Part shown: in pieces, positions 7,839 through 16,251 of the stretch
How the letters are laid out: every line of letters begins with the position of its first letter
Position numbering within the stretch: the stretch's first letter is position 1
Assembly: GCF_022815645.1 (NCBI RefSeq)
Contig: NZ_JALGRO010000009.1
Span: 44,000 to 107,999, forward strand
DNA length: 64,000 bases
From: Curtobacterium sp. VKM Ac-2922
Lineage (GTDB): Bacteria; Actinomycetota; Actinomycetes; Actinomycetales; Microbacteriaceae
Reading direction: 5' to 3'
The notes under the pieces: model-generated
Databases searched by the model: none
What the model was told of the DNA's origin: nothing
The model's input: the letters and a program-made list of their open reading frames with translations, nothing else
Program-made: the position numbers and the translations under genes

Positions 7839-9350
7839 ATGGCCGACTACATCGTCGCCATCGACCAGGGCACGACCAGCACCCGAGCCATCGTCTTCGA
7901 CCACTCCGGTTCGATCATCTCGGTCGGACAGAAGGAGCACGAGCAGATCTTCCCGCGTGCCGGTTGGGTCGAGCACGACCCGTCCGAGATCTGGGACAAC
8001 ACCCGTGAGGTCATCGGCCAGGCCCTGTCCCGCGCCGACATCACCCGCCACGACGTCGCGGCGGTCGGCATCACCAACCAGCGCGAGACCGCGGTCGTGT
8101 GGGACAAGACCACGGGCAAGCCGGTCTACAACGCGATCGTCTGGCAGGACACCCGCACGCAGTCCATCGTCGACAAGCTCGCCGACGGTGACACCGACCG
8201 CTACAAGGCGATCGTCGGCCTGCCCCTGGCGACCTACTTCGCCGGCACGAAGATCATGTGGATCCTCGAGAACGTCGAGGGTGCCCGTGAGAAGGCCGAG
8301 GCCGGGGACCTGCTCTTCGGCACGACCGACACCTGGGTCCTCTGGAACCTGACCGGTGGCGTCGACGGCGGCGTGCACAAGACGGACGTCACGAACGCCT
8401 CGCGCACCCTGTTCATGGACCTCGAGACGCTGCAGTGGCGTGACGACATCCTCGCCGACTTCGGTGTCCCGAAGTCGATGCTCCCCGAGATCGTCAGCTC
8501 CTCCGAGGTCTACGGCCACGTCGAGTCGTCGAACCTGCTGCGCGAGGTCCCGATCGCGGGCATCCTCGGCGACCAGCAGGCCGCGACGTTCGGTCAGGCC
8601 GCCTTCGACAAGGGCGAGTCGAAGAACACGTACGGCACCGGCAACTTCCTGATCTTCAACACCGGCACGGACATCGTCCGCTCGGAGAACGGGCTGCTGA
8701 CCACGGTCGGCTACAAGCTCGGCGACCAGGACACGCACTACGCGCTCGAGGGATCGATCGCCGTCACCGGCTCGCTGATCCAGTGGCTGCGCGACAACCT
8801 CGGCATCATCGGCAGCGCCCCGGAGGTCGAGGCCCTGGCCAAGACCGTCGAGGACAACGGTGGCGTCTACTTCGTCCCGGCGTTCTCGGGTCTGTTCGCG
8901 CCGTACTGGCGTCCGGATGCGCGTGGTGCCCTGGTCGGCCTCACGCGGTACGTCAACAAGGGGCACATCGCCCGCGCCGCGCTCGAGGCGACGGCACTCC
9001 AGACCCGCGAGGTCCTGGACGCCGTCAACGCCGACTCCGGTGTGGACCTGACCGAGCTCAAGGTCGACGGCGGCATGACCGCCAACGACGCACTCATGCA
9101 GTTCCAGGCGGACATGCTCGACGTGCCGGTCGTCCGACCGGTCGTCGCCGAGACCACCGCGCTCGGTGCCGCCTACGCGGCCGGTCTGGCAGTGGGCTTC
9201 TGGGCGAACCTCGACGAGCTCCGTGCCAACTGGCAGGAAGACCGTCGCTGGGAGCCGCAGCTCGACGCCGCCGAGCGCGAGCGCACGCTGCGCCTGTGGA
9301 AGAAGGCCGTCACGAAGACCTTCGACTGGGTCGACGAGGACGTGCAGTAG
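7839..9350 (+). CDS. glpK: glycerol kinase
   Basis: A 503-residue FGGY-family kinase that converts glycerol and ATP to glycerol-3-phosphate, trapping glycerol brought in by GlpF. It opens with the phosphate-binding [15 protein letters not shown], then [22 protein letters not shown], and the second ATP motif [13 protein letters not shown]. Length matches the family. The start ATG has AAGGAG upstream. It is co-directional with glpF and followed by a hairpin. Confidence 0.97.
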   Translation: MADYIVAIDQGTTSTRAIVFDHSGSIISVGQKEHEQIFPRAGWVEHDPSEIWDNTREVIGQALSRADITRHDVAAVGITNQRETAVVWDKTTGKPVYNAIVWQDTRTQSIVDKLADGDTDRYKAIVGLPLATYFAGTKIMWILENVEGAREKAEAGDLLFGTTDTWVLWNLTGGVDGGVHKTDVTNASRTLFMDLETLQWRDDILADFGVPKSMLPEIVSSSEVYGHVESSNLLREVPIAGILGDQQAATFGQAAFDKGESKNTYGTGNFLIFNTGTDIVRSENGLLTTVGYKLGDQDTHYALEGSIAVTGSLIQWLRDNLGIIGSAPEVEALAKTVEDNGGVYFVPAFSGLFAPYWRPDARGALVGLTRYVNKGHIARAALEATALQTREVLDAVNADSGVDLTELKVDGGMTANDALMQFQADMLDVPVVRPVVAETTALGAAYAAGLAVGFWANLDELRANWQEDRRWEPQLDAAERERTLRLWKKAVTKTFDWVDEDVQ

Positions 9351-9369
9351 TCCTGCACTGAACCGCACC

Positions 9370-9398
9370 GCACCGGGCCTCCGGTGTGTCGCCGGTGC
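9370..9398. terminator. hairpin between glpK and trpD
   Basis: GCACCGG (9370-9376) pairs with CCGGTGC (9392-9398); an alternative shorter stem CACCGG/CCGGTG uses 9371-9386. It lies between the convergent ends of glpK and trpD. Weak, with no T-run. Confidence 0.45.
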
Positions 9399-9464
9399 AC
9401 CCCCTCGGGACGCCCTGGTCGTGCTGCTGCTGCTGGCCTGGGAACGCCCATGCCGCGCGCCCGG

Positions 9465-10523
9465 CTACTGCTGTGCCGGGGCGGCACCGACCCAGTCGGC
9501 GAGCTTGCGCTCGGCCGCGCCGGAGTCGATGGCCTGGGCGGCCACCGTGAGCTGTTCGCGGAAGCGCTGCAGGATCGGCCGGTCCCACTCGGCCGGGTCC
9601 TCGGCCAGGCGGAAGGACACCAGGCCGGCTGCCGCGTTGAGCAGCACGATGTCGCGGACGGGGCCGGTCTCGCCGGCGAGCACCCGACGGACGATCGCGG
9701 CGTTCTCGGCCGGCTCACCGCCCAGCAGGTCCGAGGTCACGGCGCGGGCGATGCCGAGGTCGCGCGGGTCGAGGTCGTGCTCGGTGACGCGGCCGCCGGT
9801 GACCTCCCAGATGTGGCTGTGACCCGTGGTGGTCAGCTCGTCGAGGCCGTCGTCGCCGCGGAACACCAGGGCCGTCGCGCCGCGGGTCTGGAACACGCCG
9901 GTGATGATCGGCACCAGCTCGAGCTGGGCGACGCCGACCGCGTTCGCTTCGCACCGCGCGGGGTTGACGAGCGGGCCGAGGAAGTTGAACACGGTCGGCA
10001 CCCCGATCTCACGGCGCACCGGAGCGGCGTGGGCGAACCCGGGGTGGAACGCGCTGGCGAAGGCGAAGGTCAGTCCGACGCGCCGGAAGGTGTCCGCAAC
10101 ACGCGTCGCGTCCATCGACAGGTCGAGCCCGAGCGCGGCGAGCACGTCGCTCGAACCGGACTTCGACGAGCTCGCGCGGTTGCCGTGCTTGACGACGGGC
10201 ACACCGGCTGCGGCGATCACGATCGCGGCCATCGTCGAGACGTTGACCGTGCCGACGACGTCCCCGCCCGTGCCGACGATGTCGAGCGCCATCGGGTCGA
10301 CGTCCAGCGGGACGGCGGCGTCGAGGATGGCGTCGCGGAAGCCGACCACCTCGTCGACGGTCTCGCCCTTGGCGCGGAGGGCCACCGCGAAGGCCGCGAT
10401 CTGCGCCTGCGTGGCCTGTCCGCGGACGATCTCCTCCATGGCCCATGTGGACTGCCTGATCGACAGGTCCTCGCGCGCCATGAGGGCGCTGATGACGGCG
10501 GGCCAGGTCAGGAGGTCGGACAT
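9465..10523 (-). CDS. trpD: anthranilate phosphoribosyltransferase
   Basis: A 352-residue enzyme that joins anthranilate to PRPP, the second step of tryptophan synthesis. It carries the PRPP motif DIVGTGGDVVGTVNVST and KHGNRASSSKSGSSD. The ATG at 10523 gives the standard N-terminus (MSDLLTWPAVISALM) and lies seven bases after TACGAT, so the mRNA may be leaderless. No other trp genes are adjacent. Its place next to and divergent from ctaE-qcrCAB matches Mycobacterium tuberculosis. Confidence 0.95.
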   Translation of the reverse strand: MSDLLTWPAVISALMAREDLSIRQSTWAMEEIVRGQATQAQIAAFAVALRAKGETVDEVVGFRDAILDAAVPLDVDPMALDIVGTGGDVVGTVNVSTMAAIVIAAAGVPVVKHGNRASSSKSGSSDVLAALGLDLSMDATRVADTFRRVGLTFAFASAFHPGFAHAAPVRREIGVPTVFNFLGPLVNPARCEANAVGVAQLELVPIITGVFQTRGATALVFRGDDGLDELTTTGHSHIWEVTGGRVTEHDLDPRDLGIARAVTSDLLGGEPAENAAIVRRVLAGETGPVRDIVLLNAAAGLVSFRLAEDPAEWDRPILQRFREQLTVAAQAIDSGAAERKLADWVGAAPAQQ

Positions 10524-10530
10524 GACCTCG

Positions 10531-10536
10531 ATCGTA
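10531..10536 (-). promoter_or_regulatory. -10 hexamer, leaderless trpD
   Basis: On the minus strand TACGAT is followed by seven bases and the trpD ATG (10523). Confidence 0.4.
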
Positions 10537-10590
10537 GTGTTTTCGAACGACCCGCCAGTTGGCTGGCAAAACACTGTCGGTGGTTTCGGC

Positions 10591-10596
10591 CATAAT
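10591..10596 (+). promoter_or_regulatory. -10 hexamer, leaderless ctaE
   Basis: CATAAT is followed by seven bases and GTG at 10604. It overlaps the alternative ATG at 10595, which argues for the GTG as the true start. Confidence 0.45.
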
Positions 10597-10603
10597 GGAC
10601 GTT

Positions 10604-11233
10604 GTGACAAGCACCCCTCTCTCCAGACCAGCCAGCGGTACGGTCCTCAACAGGCCGAACCCCGTTGCCGTGGGGACGATCGTGTGGCTCGGCAGCGAGG
10701 TCATGTTCTTCGCTGGCCTGTTCGCGATCTACTTCACGCTGCGCAGCACCTCCCCCGAGCTCTGGGCGACCGAGACGTCCCACCTCGAAGTGCCCTTCGC
10801 GTCGGTCAACACGATCGTGCTGGTGCTGTCCAGCTTCGCTTGCCAGTTCGCGGTCTTCGCTGCCGAGCGGTTCCAGGTGCACCGCACCAGCTGGAAGCCG
10901 ACCGACTGGGGCATGACGGAGTGGTTCTTCGTCACGTACTGCATGGGCGCACTGTTCGTCTGCGGCCAGATCTTCGAGTACGCCAACCTGTGGCACGAGG
11001 GCATCACGCTCTCCTCGAGCGCCTACGGCTCCGCGTTCTACTTCACCACCGGGTTCCACGGACTCCACGTGACCGGCGGGCTCATCGCGTTCCTCCTGAC
11101 CCTGGGCCGCGGCTTCGCTGCCAAGAACTTCGGTCACAAGGAAGCCACCACCGCGATCGTCGTGTCGTACTACTGGCACTTCGTCGACGTGGTCTGGATC
11201 GGCCTCTTCGCCGTCATTTACCTTCTCAAGTAG
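10604..11233 (+). CDS. ctaE: cytochrome c oxidase subunit III
   Basis: A 209-residue membrane subunit of the aa3 oxidase, which in actinobacteria forms a supercomplex with the bc1 complex encoded just downstream. It has five predicted helices and typical motifs: [21 protein letters not shown] and, near the end, [20 protein letters not shown]. The GTG at 10604 ([12 protein letters not shown]) is preferred because CATAAT lies seven bases upstream; an in-frame ATG at 10595 would fall inside that hexamer. It starts ctaE-qcrC-qcrA-qcrB. Confidence 0.93.
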   Translation: MTSTPLSRPASGTVLNRPNPVAVGTIVWLGSEVMFFAGLFAIYFTLRSTSPELWATETSHLEVPFASVNTIVLVLSSFACQFAVFAAERFQVHRTSWKPTDWGMTEWFFVTYCMGALFVCGQIFEYANLWHEGITLSSSAYGSAFYFTTGFHGLHVTGGLIAFLLTLGRGFAAKNFGHKEATTAIVVSYYWHFVDVVWIGLFAVIYLLK

Positions 11234-11254
11234 GAAACGGACAGCACCCACAGC

Positions 11255-12061
11255 ATGTTCAACAGAACCAAGAACAAGAAGGGCCGTCGCTCGCCGATGG
11301 CGACCGTCTCGCTCATCGTCGTCGGTCTCATGACCACCGGCGGGGCGTACGCGCTGTTCAGCTCGTCGGCCAACGCGGACGACAGCGTCAGCACGGTCGC
11401 GGCGTCGAGCCAGTCCCAGGTGAACCAGGGCGAGAAGCTCTTCGCCTCGAACTGCGCGACCTGCCACGGCCTGTCGGCGCAGGGCACGGGTGAAGGCCCC
11501 TCGCTCATCGGTGTCGGTGCGGCGTCGGTCGACTTCCAGGTCGGGACCGGTCGCATGCCGATGGCAGCATCGGGCCCGCAGGCCGAAGAGAAGCCGTCGC
11601 AGTTCACCAACGAGCAGGTCGACCAGCTCGCGGCGTACGTCGCCTCGCTGGGCCCCGGTCCCGCCGTGCCGTCCACCTCGCTGACCAAGGGCGGCGGTGA
11701 CGCTGCCGAGGGTGCCGAGCTCTTCCGCATCAACTGCGCCATGTGCCACAACGTGGCCGGCGCCGGTGGCGCGCTGACCGAGGGCAAGTACGCGCCGAAG
11801 CTCACGGACGTCTCCGGCAAGCACATCTACGAGGCCATGCTCACCGGCCCGCAGAACATGCCGGTGTTCAACGACCTGAACATCACGCCGCAGCAGAAGG
11901 CCGACATCATCACGTACCTCAAGTACGTGCAGGACAACTCCTCGCCCGGCGGCTTCGGCCTCGGTGCCATCGGTCCGGTGGCCGAGGGTCTGTTCATCTG
12001 GATCTTCGGACTGGGCGCGGTCGTCGCGATGACCGTCTGGCTCACCGCGAAGTCCAACTGA
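11255..12061 (+). CDS. qcrC: cytochrome bc1 complex dihaem cytochrome c subunit
   Basis: A 268-residue dihaem cytochrome c. An N-terminal membrane anchor (about residues 17-38) is followed by two haem-binding motifs, CATCHG (about 68) and CAMCHN (about 160), and a C-terminal transmembrane helix (about 235-258). It carries electrons from the Rieske centre to the aa3 oxidase inside the actinobacterial bc1-aa3 supercomplex, replacing a separate cytochrome c. It follows ctaE by 21 bp. Confidence 0.96.
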   Translation: MFNRTKNKKGRRSPMATVSLIVVGLMTTGGAYALFSSSANADDSVSTVAASSQSQVNQGEKLFASNCATCHGLSAQGTGEGPSLIGVGAASVDFQVGTGRMPMAASGPQAEEKPSQFTNEQVDQLAAYVASLGPGPAVPSTSLTKGGGDAAEGAELFRINCAMCHNVAGAGGALTEGKYAPKLTDVSGKHIYEAMLTGPQNMPVFNDLNITPQQKADIITYLKYVQDNSSPGGFGLGAIGPVAEGLFIWIFGLGAVVAMTVWLTAKSN

Positions 12062-12094
12062 TCGTCCGTGTCGCACGACACTGAAGGGAACACC

Positions 12095-13159
12095 ATGGCA
12101 GAGCACGACGACGAGGCAGTGACCTCGTCCTCGGCTGTCGAGAAGCACGACTCGACGGAGCCGGTCGGCACCGCGGTCCTGCCCGCGGAACCGTTCGAGA
12201 ACCCGGGCGAGCCGCCGCACCGCGCGCGTCGCACCGACGTCGACCCCAAGAAGCAGCGCCTGGCCGAACGTCAGGTCGCCACGTTCTTCTACCTGTCGAT
12301 CGTGGGCAGTGTCCTGTCGATCGCCGCGTACGTCGCGTTCCCGATCCGTTCGGACGACTTCGGCACGGTCCGCAGCGCCAACCTGTGGCTGGGCCTGTCC
12401 ATCTCGCTCGCCCTGCTCGCGCTGGGCCTGGGCGCGGTCTACTGGTCGAAGTCGCTCGTCAGCGACCGCGAGATCACCGAGATGCGCCACCCCACGCGTG
12501 GCACCGAAGCGACTCGGGCGAAGGCCGTCGAGGCCTTCCAGCTCGCCGACAAGGAGTCCGGCTTCAGCCGTCGCAAGCTGATCCGCAACTCGATGATCGG
12601 TGCGCTCGTCGCGTTCCCCCTGCCCGGCATCGTGCTCGTGCGTGACCTCGCACCCGCTGCCGACCCGAACGAGCTGCTCCGCCACACCATGTGGGCCAAG
12701 GGCACGCGGCTCACGAAGGACCCGACGGGTCTCCCGATCAAGGCGTCCGACGTCACGATCGGCTCCGTCTTCCACGTCATCCCCGACGGTCTCCTCGACA
12801 AGGAGCACATGCTCGAGGAGAAGGCGAAGGCCGCGGTGCTCCTCATGCGCCTCGACCCGAAGGACCTCAACCCCTCGAAGGGTCGTGAGAACTGGGGGTA
12901 CGACGGCATCGTCGCGTACTCCAAGATCTGCACCCACGTCGGTTGCCCGGTCGCGCTCTACGAGCAGCAGACGCACCACCTGCTGTGCCCCTGTCACCAG
13001 TCCACCTTCGACGTCTCGAACAACTGCGACGTCATCTTCGGCCCGGCGGCACGCCCCCTCCCCCAACTTCCGATCGCGATCGACGACGACGGCTACCTGG
13101 TTGCGCAGAGCGACTTCCACGAGCCGGTCGGACCGTCATTCTGGGAGCGTGAACGCTGA
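12095..13159 (+). CDS. qcrA: cytochrome bc1 complex Rieske iron-sulfur subunit
   Basis: A 354-residue Rieske protein. It has a charged N-terminal extension, three membrane helices (about 68-90, 101-122, 170-190) as in actinobacterial QcrA, and a C-terminal [2Fe-2S] domain with CTHVGC and CPCHQS as cluster ligands. The ATG at 12095 has GAAGGGA upstream; a GTG at 12068 lacks support. The stop overlaps the qcrB start by 1 bp (TGATG), pointing to coupled translation. Confidence 0.95.
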   Translation: MAEHDDEAVTSSSAVEKHDSTEPVGTAVLPAEPFENPGEPPHRARRTDVDPKKQRLAERQVATFFYLSIVGSVLSIAAYVAFPIRSDDFGTVRSANLWLGLSISLALLALGLGAVYWSKSLVSDREITEMRHPTRGTEATRAKAVEAFQLADKESGFSRRKLIRNSMIGALVAFPLPGIVLVRDLAPAADPNELLRHTMWAKGTRLTKDPTGLPIKASDVTIGSVFHVIPDGLLDKEHMLEEKAKAAVLLMRLDPKDLNPSKGRENWGYDGIVAYSKICTHVGCPVALYEQQTHHLLCPCHQSTFDVSNNCDVIFGPAARPLPQLPIAIDDDGYLVAQSDFHEPVGPSFWERER

Positions 13160-14841
13160 TGACCAGCACCACCACCACGAGCGCACCGACGACCAGCACC
13201 ACCAAGCCGGCACCGGAGCGTGGATCCCGCATCATCGGCGGGGTCGCCAACTACATCGACGAGCGCACCAGCATCTCCGGGTTGGTGAAAGAGGTCGGGC
13301 GCAAGATCTTCCCCGACCACTGGAGCTTCATGCTCGGTGAGGTCGCGCTCTACTCGTTCGTCGTGATCCTGCTCTCGGGCACGTTCCTGACGTTCTTCTT
13401 CGGCGCCTCGATGACCGAGGTCGTCTACAACGGCTCCTACGTGCCGCTCAAGGGCGTCGAGATGTCCACGGCGCTGCAGTCGACGCTGAACATCTCGTTC
13501 GACATCCGCGGTGGGCTCTTCGTCCGGCAGATCCACCACTGGGCAGCCCTGCTGTTCGTGGCCTCGGTGATGCTGCACATGGCCCGCGTGTTCTTCACCG
13601 GTGCCTTCCGCAAGCCGCGCGAGCTCAACTGGGTCTTCGGCTTCGTGCTGTGGATCCTGGCCATGGCCGAGGGCTTCACGGGCTACTCGCTCCCCGACGA
13701 CCTGCTCTCCGGCAACGGTCTGCGCATCATCGTCGGCATGATCGAGGGCGTGCCGGTGATCGGCGTCTGGATCGGCTACATCCTGTTCGGTGGTGAGTTC
13801 CCCGGAACCGCCATCGTGGGCCGCCTGTACACGCTCCACATCCTGTTGCTGCCCGCCATCCTGGTGGCGGTGCTCGGTGTCCACCTCGTGCTCGTCGTGA
13901 TCAACAAGCACACGCAGTACGCCGGACCCGGCAAGACGAACGACAACGTCGTGGGTGTCCCGATCCTCCCGGCGTTCGCCGCGAAGGCCGGTGGCTTCTT
14001 CTTCATCGTCGCGGGCATCCTGGCCCTCATCGCGTCGCTGTTCACGATCAACCCGATCTGGAACTACGGCCCGTACGACCCGTCCCCGGTGTCCGCCGGT
14101 ACGCAGCCTGACTGGTACATCGGCTTCGCCGACGGTGCGCTCCGTCTGGTGCCGCCGCACTGGGAGGTCGTGTGGTTCGGCTACACGGTGTCGTTCAACC
14201 TGCTGGTGCCGATCGCGGTCCTCATGGGCCTCATCGTGGCGATGTTCGTCTACCCGTTCGTCGAGGCCTGGGTCACCGGGGACAAGCGTGAGCACCACAT
14301 CGCTGACCGTCCCCGCAACGCCCCGACGCGTACGGCGTTCGGCGCAGCCGGTGTCACGCTCTACGCAAGCCTGTGGGCCGCGGCGAGCTCGGACATCATC
14401 GCGACGCACTTCATGGTGTCGATCGACCACGTGATCCACGTGATCCAGGCCACGACGGTCCTCGGTCCGTTCGTCGCCTTCTGGATCGCCAAGCGCGTCT
14501 GCCTGGCGCTGCAGAAGAAGGACCGCGAGATCGTGCTGCACGGCTACGAGTCGGGCCGCATCGTCCGCCTGCCGCACGGCGAGTACATCGAGGTGCACGA
14601 GCAGCTCGACGAGTACGAGCGCTGGAAGCTCCTGCAGTTCGAGGAGTACAAGCCGCTCATGATCCGTCCGAACGCCAAGGGACAGATCACGCCGGTGCAG
14701 AAGGTCCGTGCAGGTGTGTCGCGCTTCTTCTTCGAGGACCGCATCGCGCCGGTCTCGAAGACCGAGCTCGAGGCAGCACACGCCGCGCACCACGGCCCCG
14801 AGGTCGAGGGCGCGCACCAGGCACCCCAGGTCGGCCGGTAA
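13159..14841 (+). CDS. qcrB: cytochrome bc1 complex cytochrome b subunit
   Basis: A 560-residue cytochrome b that oxidises menaquinol. Two haem-ligating His pairs are visible on the second and fourth core helices (QIHHWAALLFV with a later MLH, and LHILLLPAILVAVLGVH). The quinol-site motif is PDWY, the actinobacterial form of PEWY. A long cytoplasmic C-terminal extension (about 420-560) is usual for the group. It ends ctaE-qcrCAB and is followed by a strong hairpin. Confidence 0.96.
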   Translation: MTSTTTTSAPTTSTTKPAPERGSRIIGGVANYIDERTSISGLVKEVGRKIFPDHWSFMLGEVALYSFVVILLSGTFLTFFFGASMTEVVYNGSYVPLKGVEMSTALQSTLNISFDIRGGLFVRQIHHWAALLFVASVMLHMARVFFTGAFRKPRELNWVFGFVLWILAMAEGFTGYSLPDDLLSGNGLRIIVGMIEGVPVIGVWIGYILFGGEFPGTAIVGRLYTLHILLLPAILVAVLGVHLVLVVINKHTQYAGPGKTNDNVVGVPILPAFAAKAGGFFFIVAGILALIASLFTINPIWNYGPYDPSPVSAGTQPDWYIGFADGALRLVPPHWEVVWFGYTVSFNLLVPIAVLMGLIVAMFVYPFVEAWVTGDKREHHIADRPRNAPTRTAFGAAGVTLYASLWAAASSDIIATHFMVSIDHVIHVIQATTVLGPFVAFWIAKRVCLALQKKDREIVLHGYESGRIVRLPHGEYIEVHEQLDEYERWKLLQFEEYKPLMIRPNAKGQITPVQKVRAGVSRFFFEDRIAPVSKTELEAAHAAHHGPEVEGAHQAPQVGR

Positions 14842-14854
14842 CACTTCTCGGCAA

Positions 14855-14903
14855 GAACGAACCAGCCCCTCGTCCACTTCGTGGTCGGGGGGCTGTTTCG
14901 TTC
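14855..14903 (+). terminator. terminator hairpin after qcrB
   Basis: A long stem begins GAACGAACCAGCCCC and closes with GGGGCTGTTTCGTTC (one mismatch), and the interior also pairs (CCAC-TTC-GTGG). It starts 13 bp after the qcrB stop. There is little of a T-run. Confidence 0.75.
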
Positions 14904-15052
14904 GCCTCATTTCGAGAAATGCCGCTTCCGGTTCATCTCCGGTTCAGGACTCTGTGTTGGACTGCTCCAGGACGATGTGGCAAGGTGTTGCACCGTGCAC
15001 TCCCCCAGCGGGAGATCCTCTGCCGAGGAACCACCAACGGAATGAGAACCCG

Positions 15053-16012
15053 ATGGACGCCCGGACGGCCGAACACCCCAGGCCGAACCACTTCCTGCTC
15101 CACCTCAGCGACACGCACCTGATCGCTGGTGATGGTGACCTGTACGGAGCGGTGGACTCCGCTGCGCGACTGCAGCAGATCATCGACGACATCGAAGCCT
15201 CGGGCGCCCGCCCGGAAGCGATCGTCGTGACCGGTGACGTCGCCGACAAGGGCGAGCCCGGTGCCTACGCTCGGGTGCGGCAGATCATCGAGCCGGCCGC
15301 GGAGCGCATCGGTGCCCAGGTCATCTGGGCGATGGGCAACCACGACGAGCGGGGCGCCTTCCGGCAGGAGCTCTTCGGCCTGCACCCCACGGACCGCCCC
15401 GTGGACTTCGTGTACGACGTCAACGGGCTGCGGGTCATCACGCTCGACACCAGCGTCCCCGGTGAGCACTACGGCATCGTGACGCCCGAGCAGCTCGACT
15501 GGCTCGCCGAGGTCCTGTCCGAGGCAGCGCCCCACGGCACGGTCCTGGCGATGCACCACCCGCCGGTCCCCAGCGTGCAGGACCTCACCGTTCTGGTGGA
15601 GCTCCGCGACCAGCGGTCGTTGGCCGAGGTCGTCGAGGGCTCCGACGTGCTGACGATCATCGCCGGTCACCTGCACTACTCGACGAGCGCCGTGTTCGCC
15701 GGCATCCCCGTCTCGGTCGCCAGCGCCACGTGCTACACGCAGGACCTCAACGAGTTCCAGCGCGGGACCCGCGGTCGTGACGGTGCTCAGTCCTTCAACC
15801 TGGTGCACGTGTACGGCCACAACGTGGTGCACTCGGTCGTGCCGATCGGGCAGTACGCCACGGTCGGCGAGCCGGTCTCCGCCGAGCAGACCGCCGCCAA
15901 GCTCGCGGCGGCCGGTGTCGTCATCCCCGCTGCGGTCGAGCCGGCTCCGGTCACGTCGAGCATCCCCGTCTTCACGCTCGACTCGGTGCCGGTCTCCCCC
16001 GTCCACCGCTGA
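15053..16012 (+). CDS. cpdA: CpdA/Icc-like 3',5'-cyclic-nucleotide phosphodiesterase
   Basis: A 319-residue calcineurin-type metallophosphoesterase. All metal-site blocks are present: LSDTHL (about residue 20), TGDVAD (about 63), GNHDERG (about 100) and the HxH motif in AGHLHYST (about 205), with a further MHHPP. The pattern fits class III cyclic nucleotide phosphodiesterases such as Rv0805/CpdA; cyclic AMP is the likely substrate but other phosphoesters are possible. The ATG at 15053 places DTH at the usual distance from the N-terminus. The last 60 residues are Ala/Val/Pro-rich. Single-gene unit. Confidence 0.85.
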   Translation: MDARTAEHPRPNHFLLHLSDTHLIAGDGDLYGAVDSAARLQQIIDDIEASGARPEAIVVTGDVADKGEPGAYARVRQIIEPAAERIGAQVIWAMGNHDERGAFRQELFGLHPTDRPVDFVYDVNGLRVITLDTSVPGEHYGIVTPEQLDWLAEVLSEAAPHGTVLAMHHPPVPSVQDLTVLVELRDQRSLAEVVEGSDVLTIIAGHLHYSTSAVFAGIPVSVASATCYTQDLNEFQRGTRGRDGAQSFNLVHVYGHNVVHSVVPIGQYATVGEPVSAEQTAAKLAAAGVVIPAAVEPAPVTSSIPVFTLDSVPVSPVHR

Positions 16013-16046
16013 GGCGCTGCGCCCGACGTCGGCCCGCGACCCGGAC

Positions 16047-16168
16047 GTGTGCCGGTGGGGCGACGTGGTCGATGTCGTACGACAGCGGTGGTGTCGTACG
16101 GGCGGATGTGTGCCGGTGGGGCGACGTGGTCGATGTCGAACGACGCGATGGTGTCGCGCGGGCGGTAT
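16047..16168. repeat. two tandem 61-bp direct repeats
   Basis: Units 16047-16107 and 16108-16168 share an identical first 31 bases, starting GTGTGCCGGTGGGGCGACGT, and then diverge moderately. The region lies between the convergent cpdA and Stealth genes and shows no gene. Confidence 0.8.
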
Positions 16169-16251
16169 CCGCTGGCACCGCCCCCAGGGCCGGGCTCCGG
16201 CGCCGGGCTCGCAGGCTCGCCAGGAGCGCTCGAGCCGGCCGCTGACGCGCC

